Positions 9,693-17,576 of a stretch of 34,959 bases of DNA are shown here, in pieces; positions within the stretch are counted from its first letter, which is position 1; every line of letters starts with the position of its first letter. The position numbers and the translations under genes were made by a program. The stretch comes from Candidatus Fermentibacterota bacterium (GTDB lineage: Bacteria > JAFGKV01): positions 1 through 34,959 of the forward strand of contig JAUXFG010000027.1 in NCBI GenBank assembly GCA_030620115.1, in the 5' to 3' direction. A model generated the notes under the pieces. It saw only the letters and a program-made list of their open reading frames with translations. It had not been told where the DNA came from and made no database searches.

Positions 9693-11707
9693 CGAAGAAC
9701 CACCAATCGCTCATTCCTCGTGGCTGAGCCGGCCTTGAGCCGACAGACGTACGTCCCTACCGGAACAAGCCGTCCGCGATCATCCTTCGTATTCCAGATC
9801 ACCGTATGACGCCCGGCAAGCTCAGGCCCGGAGATCAGCGAGCGAACTCTGTGACCCGCAAGATCGAACACCGCAAGGTTCACCGCGGCGGCGTTGGGAA
9901 GTATATAGACCAGGGTGAACTGCCCTATGCCCGGATTTGGTCGAGGCGGAAGAAGCGTCAGGGACACGGGTCGCACCTGACTCCGCTCACCGGCCAGCCC
10001 TTCAATATCATCGTATCCACGCGGCTGGATCTTGAAGTCGCTGTAGCTGTACCACAGGAAGCCTTGGAGGAAGTTCAAGGGCATGTCCTGCGTATAGGTG
10101 GAATCGTTGTTTCCATTGAACACCACGGAGATGTCATCGACTCGAACTTCTCCTGAGCCATCATCTATGGCAAACTCACCATGGTTGCTCGGCGCATCTG
10201 GAAATGGAGTGGAGACAATTACATCCTCAACACGAACAAGCATACCCTCATATGACTCGGCGCCAAGACCCGCCGAGGTGGCGATGTCGCCTGTCGGGAC
10301 CATGATGGGATCGAATACGGGGAGCCCGGTGGACAGGATCTCCACGTCTGTTGACGGATCGTCCGGAACGATCCGCGTAAGGCTATACCACTCATCCACA
10401 ATACCGGTGACCCGAACCTCGTCGCCGGGGTTTGGAAGGGTAAAACTGTCATCGATAAGGATGCCATGCCAGGGCTCATCGGAGTCTTGAATGAAGTAGT
10501 ACGATCCGGCAAATGGAAGTGTATCATTCATAACGGTGCCGGTCACCGTGACGGTCAGGTCCTCGTAGACCGAGTTGCTTTCATACCCGCCATCACCGTA
10601 CGGGGTCCACTGCACGTGGTAGATGCCGAAGCCCTCGTCAAGGACATGGTACATCATGAATGAGAGACTCGTATCAGGCACCACGATCTCGTTGCCTTCG
10701 TTGTCAATGGCTTTGATGAAGAATCGAACGATTGAGCCGTGCTCCTGTGCGGGAATGGCGGCCGTGTACGTCGTGTCTTCTACCAGAACCATGGCCACTT
10801 CGGAGAATGGATCCTCTCCAACACTATAGTAGAGGTTTTGCGTCATGATTTGGCCATCAAGATCATAGATCTCGGCCCCAATGGTCACCTCATCCGTGCT
10901 TCCCGGAACCACGGGATCCCATACGATATTCTCAATGATCGGAGCCAATGTATGCAGATGCAGATCGCCGGATGAACGCGGCGCAACCGCATAGTCCGTG
11001 CCTGAAGGGAGATCTCGAACGAATCCTGTGATATCGAACCGTGATCCGTTCGGCGGCCACTCATACAGGCCGTCGTACAATGAATCCTTGAGACTGTTAT
11101 ACCAGTCCTCGATGATGATTTGATAACCTGTCTCGTCCTCAAACAAGGCCTGCCCGCTGCCGAGATCATTGTTGATCATGACGGCGCCTTCAATCTTGAC
11201 AAGCACTTCCTCCCACTGCTCTCCGGTAGCCATGAAAGACAGATCCTCGCATGTGACGACTTCCGGCTCAGGAATATCCGCGACCCCCGTGATCTGGATG
11301 GGTACCGGCGGGTTGGTCAGAAGCGCGAACTGTGTTGCCTTCCGGTCGTCCACATAGGAAAATTCCTCCACAAGGCCCGTGAACTTGACCATGTAGCCCT
11401 CTTGCACCGCCGTGAAGTTTGTGCCGGCCTGTGATGTATCGTGCTGGATAACCTGGAGTCCACTCCATGGACCACCATCAGGATCCGCGATCATGAGGGA
11501 CCAGCGGGCCCCACCCCACAACGAACGCGCGTGGCCCATTGCCACACCTTCCACCACAAGCGTGTCACCCTCGAGTGGGCTGAAGTCCGACGAGTCGGGA
11601 TTCTCCACGAACTGGATATCCTGAATAGTGACTTCAGGATATTGGGCTGATGCGGGCATAGCGAGAGCCAACACCAAGAATCCTAACAACAAACCGAGAG
11701 CGCGCAT
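9689..11707 (-). CDS. Secreted OB-fold-like repeat protein with type IX/FlgD-like C-terminal sorting domain
   Basis: About 672 residues from the ATG at 11707, which is preceded by GGAGGATCCC and opens with a good signal peptide (MRALGLLLGFLVLALAMPASA). Much longer in-frame sequence exists upstream but overlaps the previous gene in another frame and is rejected. The body has at least two modules of the type LEGDTLVVEGVAM / TVTVTGTVMNDTL...VRVTGIVDEWY that resemble nuclease-associated OB-fold domains, though no nuclease motif is present. The C-terminus (PPRPNPGIGQFTLVYILP, VNLAVFDLAGHRVRSL, VPVGTYVCRLKAG) is a FlgD-Ig/type A sorting domain, so the protein is probably exported and surface-attached through the type IX-like route. 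Confidence 0.8.
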   Translation of the reverse strand: MRALGLLLGFLVLALAMPASAQYPEVTIQDIQFVENPDSSDFSPLEGDTLVVEGVAMGHARSLWGGARWSLMIADPDGGPWSGLQVIQHDTSQAGTNFTAVQEGYMVKFTGLVEEFSYVDDRKATQFALLTNPPVPIQITGVADIPEPEVVTCEDLSFMATGEQWEEVLVKIEGAVMINNDLGSGQALFEDETGYQIIIEDWYNSLKDSLYDGLYEWPPNGSRFDITGFVRDLPSGTDYAVAPRSSGDLHLHTLAPIIENIVWDPVVPGSTDEVTIGAEIYDLDGQIMTQNLYYSVGEDPFSEVAMVLVEDTTYTAAIPAQEHGSIVRFFIKAIDNEGNEIVVPDTSLSFMMYHVLDEGFGIYHVQWTPYGDGGYESNSVYEDLTVTVTGTVMNDTLPFAGSYYFIQDSDEPWHGILIDDSFTLPNPGDEVRVTGIVDEWYSLTRIVPDDPSTDVEILSTGLPVFDPIMVPTGDIATSAGLGAESYEGMLVRVEDVIVSTPFPDAPSNHGEFAIDDGSGEVRVDDISVVFNGNNDSTYTQDMPLNFLQGFLWYSYSDFKIQPRGYDDIEGLAGERSQVRPVSLTLLPPRPNPGIGQFTLVYILPNAAAVNLAVFDLAGHRVRSLISGPELAGRHTVIWNTKDDRGRLVPVGTYVCRLKAGSATRNERLVVLR

Positions 11708-11759
11708 GGGATCCTCCTTCCATACTTTGAAATATCCTGGGCGCATTTGATCTCTCCAC

Positions 11760-13898
11760 CTACTTAATAACAAGAAACCGGCCACGTTGCACGTCTTTGG
11801 TGTCAAGGTCTTCCACTGCGAAGAGGTAGAGGCCGGTTGCCACGGCCTGATCGCTTTCCGAAATGAGATCCCAGGCATGCTCGCCGCCTGAGAACTGGGC
11901 CTCTGAGCGCGAGTACTCGTCAAACCATCGTGTGTCGCCTCCGTTGTAGGTTGCGGCATCATGATCAAAGCTGTCAACCAGATCTCCGGCGATGGTGTAG
12001 ATCCTGATCTTGCAGCGCCCCGGAAGATGCCGGAAATAGAGCTTCCGCTCCCGCTCCAATCCCCCATCCCACAGGGCGCGGGTAATGTACGGGTTAGGAT
12101 ACACGATCACCTCTGGCCCGCCTTCCTCCGCGGGTCTTGCCCCGGGAAAGACACGGACCACATTGCTCAGGCGACTCGATTCAAGGCTCGAGAGGCCATA
12201 CGTGGGATCTCCCGTGTCATAGGCAGTCACTGCATACGCATACTGCCAGCCGCTGTGGAGGCCCGTGTTGTGGAATCGATAGCGGCACACCAGGGTATCA
12301 AGCTCGCCGGTATCGGTATCAGGCTCAATGAAGAAAACCGGCTCGTCCATCCTGGCCAAGTCGAGACCTGTGTCATACCCGATACCGTTGATGGAGTCGT
12401 ACTCCGCCATGCGAACCATGGAGCTGAGAAGATCATGACCGGGAAGGTCCTCGAAGATACGGGTACGGAACACCCTATACCCTTCGAAATCCTTCTTCCC
12501 CGTGATGAAATCGATTGACTCCTCGGCCCGGGCATCCCAGTACACCGTCACCTCGGCATCATCGGGGACCACTCTGATGCGTGGAGTCAGCGGCGGGGTG
12601 GGAAGGATGTATCGATCCAAGACACCGTCGTCGTCGAGGTCTTCATTGTGATCCAAGACACCATTCCCATTGATGTCCTCCCCTTCATCGAGGATACCGT
12701 TGCCATTGATGTCTTCCTCGAGGAGGTCCAGAACGCCATTCCCATTCCGATCCTCCCCATTGTACGCGGTCTGAGCCCAGTAGGCATTGTTATAGAAGTT
12801 CTTCTTCGCGAGTTCGGTGTCTTCGGTGGTGGGGTCGTTCCCATACTTCTTGCCACACACCACGGTGAAAACCACGTTCATGGTGCTATCGGGGTCAAGC
12901 CGGGAAAAGGGACCGGTGCTCAGCATCGCCATCCGATTCGAAGGAACGCCCAACACCGCCTGCAGCTCGGGCCAACTCAGCGGTGCCGACATTTTCTCGT
13001 ACTTCTCGCGGTCGGTCTGAGGCGAGAAGTAGATCGGATCGGAGGTATTCCGGAAGCCCCAGGCTTGCATGTGGGTGAAGCCTTCGTACAGCGTGTCAAC
13101 AGCCTGAGGCGTCACACCGAGAAGCTTGAGACCAACGTAGCTGTCGGTGAAACCGGGATCGCCGTCATAGTCGAACGCGTACGCCATGTCCAAGGAATCG
13201 GTCCATCCGAATGCCACGTGCTGGTAGAATGGCGCGCCGACCCGAGGCGACGTAATGCTTACGTTTCGCACCACCAGATCCGCCCAGAGCCCGATCCAGA
13301 GGTTTGTGAGGGGTTGCCGGCCGGTGTTCTTTATCTCATAGTTGAAAATCACGAAGGCGTCGGCGAACGGATAGTCCCACGCATATGTCTCCATATGCAC
13401 GGAGATGTTCATGGGAGTATGGCTTGGAATAGTGATGCTCGTGCCCGGTACCACGGTATTCGAGTCAGTGAAGTCAGCGAGGAAGTCCTGATGACTCACG
13501 GCCTCAGGATGGTAGAATCGGCTATCCAAGTGACTCGATCGTTCGATGACCACATCTTCCGGGTCCTCCGAATTCGTAAACTCGAAGCCCGACGCCACAT
13601 CAGTGAGGTAGGCCGCATCCACGGCGCCTGTGGTCACGCGCGTCTGGCCGTCGGGCAGCTTGGCCCCAATCCAGAGGCCTCCGTCGAACAGATGCTCTAT
13701 ATGGGAGCCGGTTGGGTATTCACAAGATGGGTGGTCATCAGGAAATTGGACCTGAAAACCGTCTCCAAAGGTACCATAGTTTGAAATAGTGAGGTTGATA
13801 TTCCCGGCCGTGGTATATTTGCTGGCGTCATCCACCGCAAAGGCAGAGCCCAGGAGGAAACAGAGGATGAAGCCGGCAAGGGAGCTAGTTCGTAGCAT
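11760..13898 (-). CDS. Large secreted surface protein with Ca-binding-type repeats and C-terminal sorting domain
   Basis: About 712 residues from the ATG at 13898; an in-frame TTG six bases upstream is possible but less well spaced from the GAGGGG ribosome site. MLRTSSLAGFILCFLLGSAFA is a signal peptide. The first half is a beta-rich region of unknown family. Residues ~378-429 carry four DxNGNGxLDxxED loops resembling thrombospondin-3/dockerin-type calcium ligands. A fibronectin-like segment follows (VTVYWDARAEESID..GYRVFRT). The C-terminus (VYPNPYITRALW, CKIRIYTIAGDLV, VATGLYLFAVED) is a sorting domain. This is the promoter-proximal gene of the ten-gene run, divergent from the Mut7-C gene across only 36 bp. 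Confidence 0.82.
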   Translation of the reverse strand: MLRTSSLAGFILCFLLGSAFAVDDASKYTTAGNINLTISNYGTFGDGFQVQFPDDHPSCEYPTGSHIEHLFDGGLWIGAKLPDGQTRVTTGAVDAAYLTDVASGFEFTNSEDPEDVVIERSSHLDSRFYHPEAVSHQDFLADFTDSNTVVPGTSITIPSHTPMNISVHMETYAWDYPFADAFVIFNYEIKNTGRQPLTNLWIGLWADLVVRNVSITSPRVGAPFYQHVAFGWTDSLDMAYAFDYDGDPGFTDSYVGLKLLGVTPQAVDTLYEGFTHMQAWGFRNTSDPIYFSPQTDREKYEKMSAPLSWPELQAVLGVPSNRMAMLSTGPFSRLDPDSTMNVVFTVVCGKKYGNDPTTEDTELAKKNFYNNAYWAQTAYNGEDRNGNGVLDLLEEDINGNGILDEGEDINGNGVLDHNEDLDDDGVLDRYILPTPPLTPRIRVVPDDAEVTVYWDARAEESIDFITGKKDFEGYRVFRTRIFEDLPGHDLLSSMVRMAEYDSINGIGYDTGLDLARMDEPVFFIEPDTDTGELDTLVCRYRFHNTGLHSGWQYAYAVTAYDTGDPTYGLSSLESSRLSNVVRVFPGARPAEEGGPEVIVYPNPYITRALWDGGLERERKLYFRHLPGRCKIRIYTIAGDLVDSFDHDAATYNGGDTRWFDEYSRSEAQFSGGEHAWDLISESDQAVATGLYLFAVEDLDTKDVQRGRFLVIK
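12610..12765 (-). repeat. In-gene tandem repeat encoding DxNGNGxLDxxED loops
   Basis: Four near-identical 33-39 nt units (top strand words such as ATTCCCATTGATGTC) encode successive acidic loops, NGNGVLD, NGNGILDEGED, NGNGVLDHNED and DDDGVLD. Spacing of Asp/Asn/Gly matches calcium-coordinating loops. Such units expand and contract readily by slippage. Confidence 0.8.
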
Positions 13899-13934
13899 GC
13901 GCAAGACGTCCCCTCAGGTGGCATGGACTGAGCA

Positions 13935-14495
13935 ATGACAGTAATAAGGCCAGAAGGATTACGTGATCCTTCCCCACTTGTCAACCCCACGCTCACACCT
14001 CCACGGTTCATCGCTGATACCATGCTTGGTTCGCTGGTGCTATGGCTCCGGCTCATGGGCTTCGACACACTGATCCACGCCGCCAAGGACGACAATGCCC
14101 TTCTTCGCAGCGCCGCCTCCTCGGGGAGAATCCTGCTCACCGCACACCGGGCTTTGGCGGCCCGCCCCCTCGCACGAAACGTCATCCTACTCCCGCCAAC
14201 CGGCCCCCGGCGGCAGTTGGAACAGTTGGCTCGCTTCTGCCCCCTCCACCGCCGGCTGAAACCATTCAGCAGATGCCCCAGGTGCAACAACCTCCTGCGC
14301 CCCGTTGACAAGGATCGAGTACGCGAACAATTGCCGCCCTACATCTGGGAGCAGTACGAACGCTTCTCTCGCTGCACCTCCTGCGGCCGAATCTACTGGC
14401 CCGGCAGCCACCGCAGTCACGCTCTTGGAAAGATGATGGGGGGAGGGGGGATGGGGAAGAATTGCGAATTGAGGGAATGCTTGATTGCGAATTGA
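13935..14495 (+). CDS. Mut7-C (PIN-like RNase) domain protein with zinc ribbon
   Basis: The protein has 186 residues. Residues 25-75 (FIADTMLGSLVLWLRLMGFDT, AAKDDNALL, GRILLTAHRALA) match the Mut7-C/DUF82 PIN-like nuclease domain, and two CxxC pairs (C114/C117, C147/C150, the second as CTSCGRIYWPGSHRSH) form the usual zinc ribbon. Family members are presumed RNases. The family motif LLTRD reads LLTAH here, so one expected acidic residue is missing and activity is doubtful. No strong ribosome site precedes the ATG. The C-terminal ~20 residues run into a 23-bp tandem repeat and are probably not ancestral. It is divergent from the surface-protein operon. Confidence 0.8.
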   Translation: MTVIRPEGLRDPSPLVNPTLTPPRFIADTMLGSLVLWLRLMGFDTLIHAAKDDNALLRSAASSGRILLTAHRALAARPLARNVILLPPTGPRRQLEQLARFCPLHRRLKPFSRCPRCNNLLRPVDKDRVREQLPPYIWEQYERFSRCTSCGRIYWPGSHRSHALGKMMGGGGMGKNCELRECLIAN

Positions 14496-14502
14496 GGGAA
14501 TG
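14461..14502. repeat. 23-bp direct tandem duplication at the 3' end of the Mut7-C gene
   Basis: The unit beginning ATTGCGAATTGAGGGAATG is at 14461-14483, and its first 19 bases recur exactly at 14484-14502. The stop codon of the preceding gene (14493-14495) falls within the second copy, so the C-terminus is set by the repeat. Confidence 0.85.
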
Positions 14503-14806
14503 AACATCCAACATCGAACATCCAACATTCAACATCGAAGTGAGGATGATGGAGGGCCATGCTCCGTCATGGCCGTTGATGCTCGATACGACGGACGCGA
14601 GAAGGAAATGGGGGAAGGAAGAAGACAGCGTTCAGCGTTCAGACGACAGAAGGAGGAGCAAGGATGCTGGAAGAGGAGTTCGAGGCTGGTTTCTCTCTTG
14701 ACGTGGAGGCCTGGATGCGCCATCGTTTGCTCGTCTGAGTGGAACACTGGAAGTTATTTTGTTTTTTGGCGGGATTCTTCGCCGGCATTTGGGATAAGGA
14801 GAGAAC
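14498..14806. repeat. Gene-free gap with 'ACATCGAAC/ACATTCAAC' short-word repeats
   Basis: At 14503-14540 the top strand is a chain of near-identical 7-9 nt words (AACATCCA, ACATCGA, ACATTCA), ending in GTGAGGATG. The same family occurs at 19974-20022 and, inverted, at 20170-20205. At 14628-14656 a second word family (GCGTTCAGCGTTCAGA, then ACGACAGAAGGAGG) follows. These repeats generate spurious ORFs with peptides such as NIQHRTSNIQH. No gene is seen in the remainder of the gap. A T-rich stretch (TTATTTTGTTTTTTGG) near 14755 and the GGAGAG ribosome site of the next gene are the only other signals. Confidence 0.6.
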
Positions 14807-15280
14807 ATGATAGACAAGAAGAAGAGAACGCTCATCTCGGGAGGAGTCCTCATTGGCTTGGGACTCGTGCTTTTCCTGGTACAGTTCATCGAGGGCTTTG
14901 ACTTCCAGGCCATTCCCCTGCTCATCGGTGGACTGCTGCTGGCCGCATACTTCTATCGGAGAGCCTACGGGCTCCTTGTTTCGGGTTGCATCCTTCTTGG
15001 CATGAGCATTGGATCAATGGCGGAGGAGACGAGCCTACGATACGTAGATGCCAGTTCCATCGGCCTTGGCCTTGGGTTTTTGGCGATCTATATCATCCAA
15101 AAGGCCTATCGCGGAAGGTCACACTGGTGGCCCTTGATTCCTGGGTTTCTCCTTATTGCGGATGGCCTCGCTTCAGCCATCGAAGGCCTGGAGGACTGGC
15201 TCTCCGTGGGATGGCCGCTTCTCCTCGTGCTCATCGGGATATTGCTGATCACCGGCAGATTAGGCCCCGCAAAGAACTAG
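14807..15280 (+). CDS. Small multi-pass membrane protein of unknown function
   Basis: The protein has 157 residues. The ATG follows AAGGAGAGAAC, a good ribosome site. About five or six hydrophobic segments are visible (residues ~12-28, 35-50, 55-70, 83-97, 108-125 and 132-150), with basic loops such as KKKR at the N-terminus and QKAYRGRSHWW in the middle. The pattern of paired short helices with glycine (GGVLIGLGLVLFLV, LLLVLIGILLITGR) resembles LiaF/DUF5668-type envelope-stress membrane proteins, but I cannot assign a family. It stands alone on the plus strand, bounded by repeat-rich gaps. Confidence 0.75.
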   Translation: MIDKKKRTLISGGVLIGLGLVLFLVQFIEGFDFQAIPLLIGGLLLAAYFYRRAYGLLVSGCILLGMSIGSMAEETSLRYVDASSIGLGLGFLAIYIIQKAYRGRSHWWPLIPGFLLIADGLASAIEGLEDWLSVGWPLLLVLIGILLITGRLGPAKN

Positions 15281-15386
15281 CGGTCTTGAAATGGGTTAGA
15301 GACTTCACAAACGAGTCAAGTTTTGTAACGCTATATGTGGATTGGCTGCGAGGTGATGCTTGATGCTGGAAGGAGAACGGAACGAC

Positions 15387-15485
15387 TTAGAATCTTCCGC
15401 TGTCACTTCTCTGTCGGAAACGTGCACTTGTTGAAAGTGGGGTGCTCCATGCACGCACGAATGCTGGTTTTGCGGAAGATTCTAA
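15387..15485. repeat. 99-nt element bounded by perfect 14-bp inverted repeats
   Basis: TTAGAATCTTCCGC at 15387-15400 is exactly complementary to GCGGAAGATTCTAA at 15472-15485. Inside are a second dyad, CGTGCA (15421-15426) with TGCACG (15450-15455), and a small hairpin, CACTT (15425-15429) with AAGTG (15435-15439). It could be a small MITE-like element or a transcribed structured RNA. No target-site duplication is obvious. Confidence 0.65.
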
Positions 15486-15752
15486 GGATGTACAAGTGCT
15501 AAACGATATTCATCCGTCTATTGGGTTGCGGCCTATGGCTGCTTTATGGTTCCATCCAGTATCCAGTGACCAGCAACCGGCATCGCTGCGCCTCGATCAA
15601 TGCGCCACGGCATCATGACTCGTCGGTTTGAGGCGCAGCTTCGCTAGGACAGAAGACAGTGGACGGAGGACAAAGACATTCGATATTCCGGGAAGTTTCA
15701 TTCTCTCGATTTACGGTCTCAGCCCAACGCTACGGCTCAAGATTAGGAATAT

Positions 15753-15773
15753 GGAATCCCATGGAGGGATTCC
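15753..15773. repeat. Perfect 8-bp hairpin
   Basis: GGAATCCC and GGGATTCC flank a 5-nt loop. It is not followed by a T-run, so it is not a standard terminator. Similar GGGA-type perfect hairpins are at 20122-20143 and 28666-28682. Confidence 0.6.
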
Positions 15774-15795
15774 GGAACCGTGGCCCCACCCTCAG

Positions 15796-15967
15796 TCATT
15801 GCGAGGAGGGTAACGACGAAGCAATCTCATATCGGCAACTGAGATCGCCACGCTTTCACTCGCGATGACCCCCGGGGTCTCAGTCATTGCAAGGAGGGTT
15901 CCGCAAGTGCAGACCACTTCCCGGCCTGTCCTGAGCTCAGTCGAAGGGCCTATCCTGAAATATCCCG
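15796..15967 (+). repeat. Compound palindromic repeat (REP-like), copy A
   Basis: Arm 1 (15796-15829, starting TCATTGCGAG and ending GCAATCTCA) is the imperfect complement of arm 2 (15840-15868, TGAGATCGCC...CGCGATGA). A further module follows (15892-15950) that repeats TCATTGCAAGGAGGG and ends in the 28-nt block at 15923-15950 with central CTGAGCTCAG. Positions 15840-15967 match an inverted copy at 28501-28628 with about a dozen mismatches by eye. Relatives of this element are common in intergenic regions of many anaerobe and candidate-phylum genomes (recalled). Confidence 0.8.
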
Positions 15968-15983
15968 TTATTCCGTCTTCTAT

Positions 15984-16014
15984 GTTTACCAATCTCGCCA
16001 GGGCGGGAGTAAAC
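15984..16014 (+). promoter_or_regulatory. Stem-loop in the leader of the NtrC-family gene
   Basis: GTTTAC (15984-15989) pairs with GTAAAC (16009-16014), and TCTCGC (15993-15998) pairs with GCGGGA (16003-16008) around a CAGG loop, with a 3-nt bulge (CAA) on one side. It ends about 20 nt before the AAGGAGG ribosome site. It may be an attenuator, a protective leader hairpin or an operator; no T-run follows. Confidence 0.45.
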
Positions 16015-16046
16015 TCGTCCCCACTGAGGGGCTGAAGGAGGATTTC

Positions 16047-17447
16047 TTGGACCGGATCTCCGTGCTTGTGGTTGATGATGATCAGGCGGTGAGGGAAGGA
16101 CTGCGCATGGTTCTTGAGTATGAGGATGTTCTGGTGTCTGAGGCTGAATCCGGGGAAGAAGGCCTCGAACGAGTACGCTCAGGCGGGATTGAGGTCGTCC
16201 TTCTGGACCTGAGACTACCCGGCATGAGTGGTCTCGAAGTGCTGGAACAGCTCACTACCCTCACGGAGAGGCCTGAGGTCATCATGATTTCCGCACAGGC
16301 GGACCTTTCCACCGCTGTTCAGGCAACGAGGAAAGGCGCATTCGATTTCTTGGAGAAACCCCTGGATCAGAACCGTCTTCTAGTCACGCTACGAAATGCC
16401 CGTGCACACGCCAAGCTCCGCAAGCAAGCCATCATTCTGCGGGGAACAGTGCCAACGGTGGAAAGCATCTTGGGGGACGCAGATTCCATCAAGAGGCTCA
16501 AACAGATCATCGGTCAGGTCGCGAAGACTGATTCCAAGGTGCTCATCACCGGTGAGTCGGGGGTTGGCAAGGAGCTGGTGGCCCGGGCTATCCACGCCGG
16601 GAGCTCTCGAGCCGCCGAGCACTTCGTGGAGGTCAACTGCGCCGCGATACCTTCGGAACTGATCGAGAGCGAGCTGTTCGGGCATGAGAAGGGATCGTTC
16701 ACCGGGGCATCCGCCAAGAGAATCGGACAGTTCGAACGCGCAGATCGTGGCACACTCTTCTTGGATGAGGTTGGCGATATGAGCCTGGCTGCCCAGGCAA
16801 AAGTCCTTCGAGTTCTTGAATTGGCCATGCTCACCCGGGTTGGGGGAACAAAGGCCATTGAGACGGATGTCAGGGTCATCGCCGCCACGAATAAGCCGCT
16901 TGTCGAGGAAGTGGAGGCAGGCAGGTTTCGGGAGGATCTGTTCTACCGTCTCAACGTGGTCCCCATTCGCGTTGCTCCACTGCGGGAGCACACCGAAGAT
17001 GCGGCCCTCCTCTCTCGCCACTTCCTCGATCATTTCACCGACAAGATGGGGAGATCGCGACTCACGTTGGGCAGAGGGGCCATAGACATGATCAGGAAAC
17101 ACCGCTGGCCCGGCAATGTGCGAGAGCTCAAGAACGTGATGGAACGTATTTCCTTGTTCTGTGCCGGACCTGAAGTCCTTCCCGACGAGATCAATGTATT
17201 GCTCGACAGTGGAGTCCGCCCAAAGCAAGACCTCGGTTCCTTTTCCGGCTCCCACCAGGAGTTCATGGAATGGGCCGAGCATCGATTCCTGCAAAGGAAG
17301 CTCGAATCGAACAACTGGAATGTGACACGCACCGCCAAGGACTTGGAGATGCAGCGGTCCAACCTCTACAAGAAAATCGAACGTTATCGCCTTCAGAGGC
17401 CGGAAAAAGAAGCGTCCTCTGCAGTGGACAGCAGGGACGACGAATAG
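16047..17447 (+). CDS. NtrC/NtrX-family sigma54-dependent response regulator
   Basis: About 466 residues. The start is TTG at 16047, placed 6 nt after AAGGAGG. The receiver domain (residues 1-120) has the acidic pocket D10-D12, phospho-acceptor D54 and K104. The AAA+ domain (~145-375) has Walker A GESGVGKE (169-176), the sigma54 contact loop GSFTGA (216-221, a common variant of GAFTGA), Walker B LFLDEVGD and the arginine-finger region FREDLFYRLNV. The C-terminal Fis-type helix-turn-helix is NVTRTAKDLEMQRSNLYKKIERYRL-like (~423-449). It activates sigma54 RNA polymerase when phosphorylated. No histidine kinase is adjacent, so it is an orphan. The closest overall resemblance is NtrX. It probably drives the promoter at 17516-17532. 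Confidence 0.93.
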   Translation: MDRISVLVVDDDQAVREGLRMVLEYEDVLVSEAESGEEGLERVRSGGIEVVLLDLRLPGMSGLEVLEQLTTLTERPEVIMISAQADLSTAVQATRKGAFDFLEKPLDQNRLLVTLRNARAHAKLRKQAIILRGTVPTVESILGDADSIKRLKQIIGQVAKTDSKVLITGESGVGKELVARAIHAGSSRAAEHFVEVNCAAIPSELIESELFGHEKGSFTGASAKRIGQFERADRGTLFLDEVGDMSLAAQAKVLRVLELAMLTRVGGTKAIETDVRVIAATNKPLVEEVEAGRFREDLFYRLNVVPIRVAPLREHTEDAALLSRHFLDHFTDKMGRSRLTLGRGAIDMIRKHRWPGNVRELKNVMERISLFCAGPEVLPDEINVLLDSGVRPKQDLGSFSGSHQEFMEWAEHRFLQRKLESNNWNVTRTAKDLEMQRSNLYKKIERYRLQRPEKEASSAVDSRDDE

Positions 17448-17470
17448 GACAACGGTGCTTCATAGTGATA

Positions 17471-17486
17471 GGCAGTGATCGCTGTC
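17471..17486. promoter_or_regulatory. Imperfect dyad, candidate activator site
   Basis: GGCAGTGATCGCTGTC is a near-palindrome (12 of 16 positions symmetric) about 40 nt upstream of the -24 element. It also includes part of a direct AGTGAT repeat. The position suits a site for the adjacent sigma54 activator, though closer than most enhancers. Inference only. Confidence 0.3.
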
Positions 17487-17515
17487 TTGAATAGCCCTAT
17501 CCTGCCTCCTGCTGC

Positions 17516-17532
17516 TAGGCCTGCTTCTTGCA
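17516..17532 (+). promoter_or_regulatory. Candidate sigma54 (-24/-12) promoter
   Basis: The sequence TAGGCCTGCTTCTTGCA keeps the invariant GG (17518-17519) and GC (17530-17531) exactly 10 nt apart and has TTGCA at -12, as in the consensus TGGCACG-N4-TTGCA. It lies 45 nt before the start codon of the lipoprotein gene and directly downstream of a sigma54 activator gene. Confidence 0.5.
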
Positions 17533-17576
17533 TTTGCTTGATTGTAGGTCTATTCACCAAGAGGAGGATTTTAGCC

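Larger units (their letters stand above)
15281..16046. other. Gene-free 0.77-kb stretch rich in inverted and palindromic repeats
   Basis: No credible gene is present; the open frames here are short, lack ribosome sites and translate repeat sequence. The stretch holds a 14-bp inverted repeat with a nested hairpin, short-word repeats near 15555-15580 (CCAGTATCCAGTGACCAG) and 15645-15680 (ACAGAAGACAGTGGACGGAGG), an 8-bp perfect hairpin, a compound palindromic repeat, and a hairpin just ahead of the NtrC-family gene. These are listed separately. Confidence 0.7.

Noticed and set aside
11708-12067. N-terminal extension of the OB-fold/sorting-domain protein
   Set aside because: The added ~120 residues overlap the preceding gene in another frame and would bury a clear signal peptide; the ATG at 11707 has a good ribosome site.
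12648-13784. Long plus-strand open frame of 378 codons
   Set aside because: It lies wholly opposite the secreted surface-protein gene, has no ribosome site, and its translation shows no family features; it is an antisense shadow.
14765-14790. Possible sigma54 promoter (TTGGCGGGATTCTTCGCC) before the membrane protein
   Set aside because: GG and GC are 11 nt apart instead of the required 10.
14485-14901. Plus-strand ORF of 138 codons
   Set aside because: Its start is made of short-word repeat (peptides like NIQHRTSNIQH) and it overlaps the small membrane protein gene in another frame.
16389-17294. Minus-strand open frame of about 300 codons
   Set aside because: It is antisense to the sigma54 activator, whose domains and motifs are complete.
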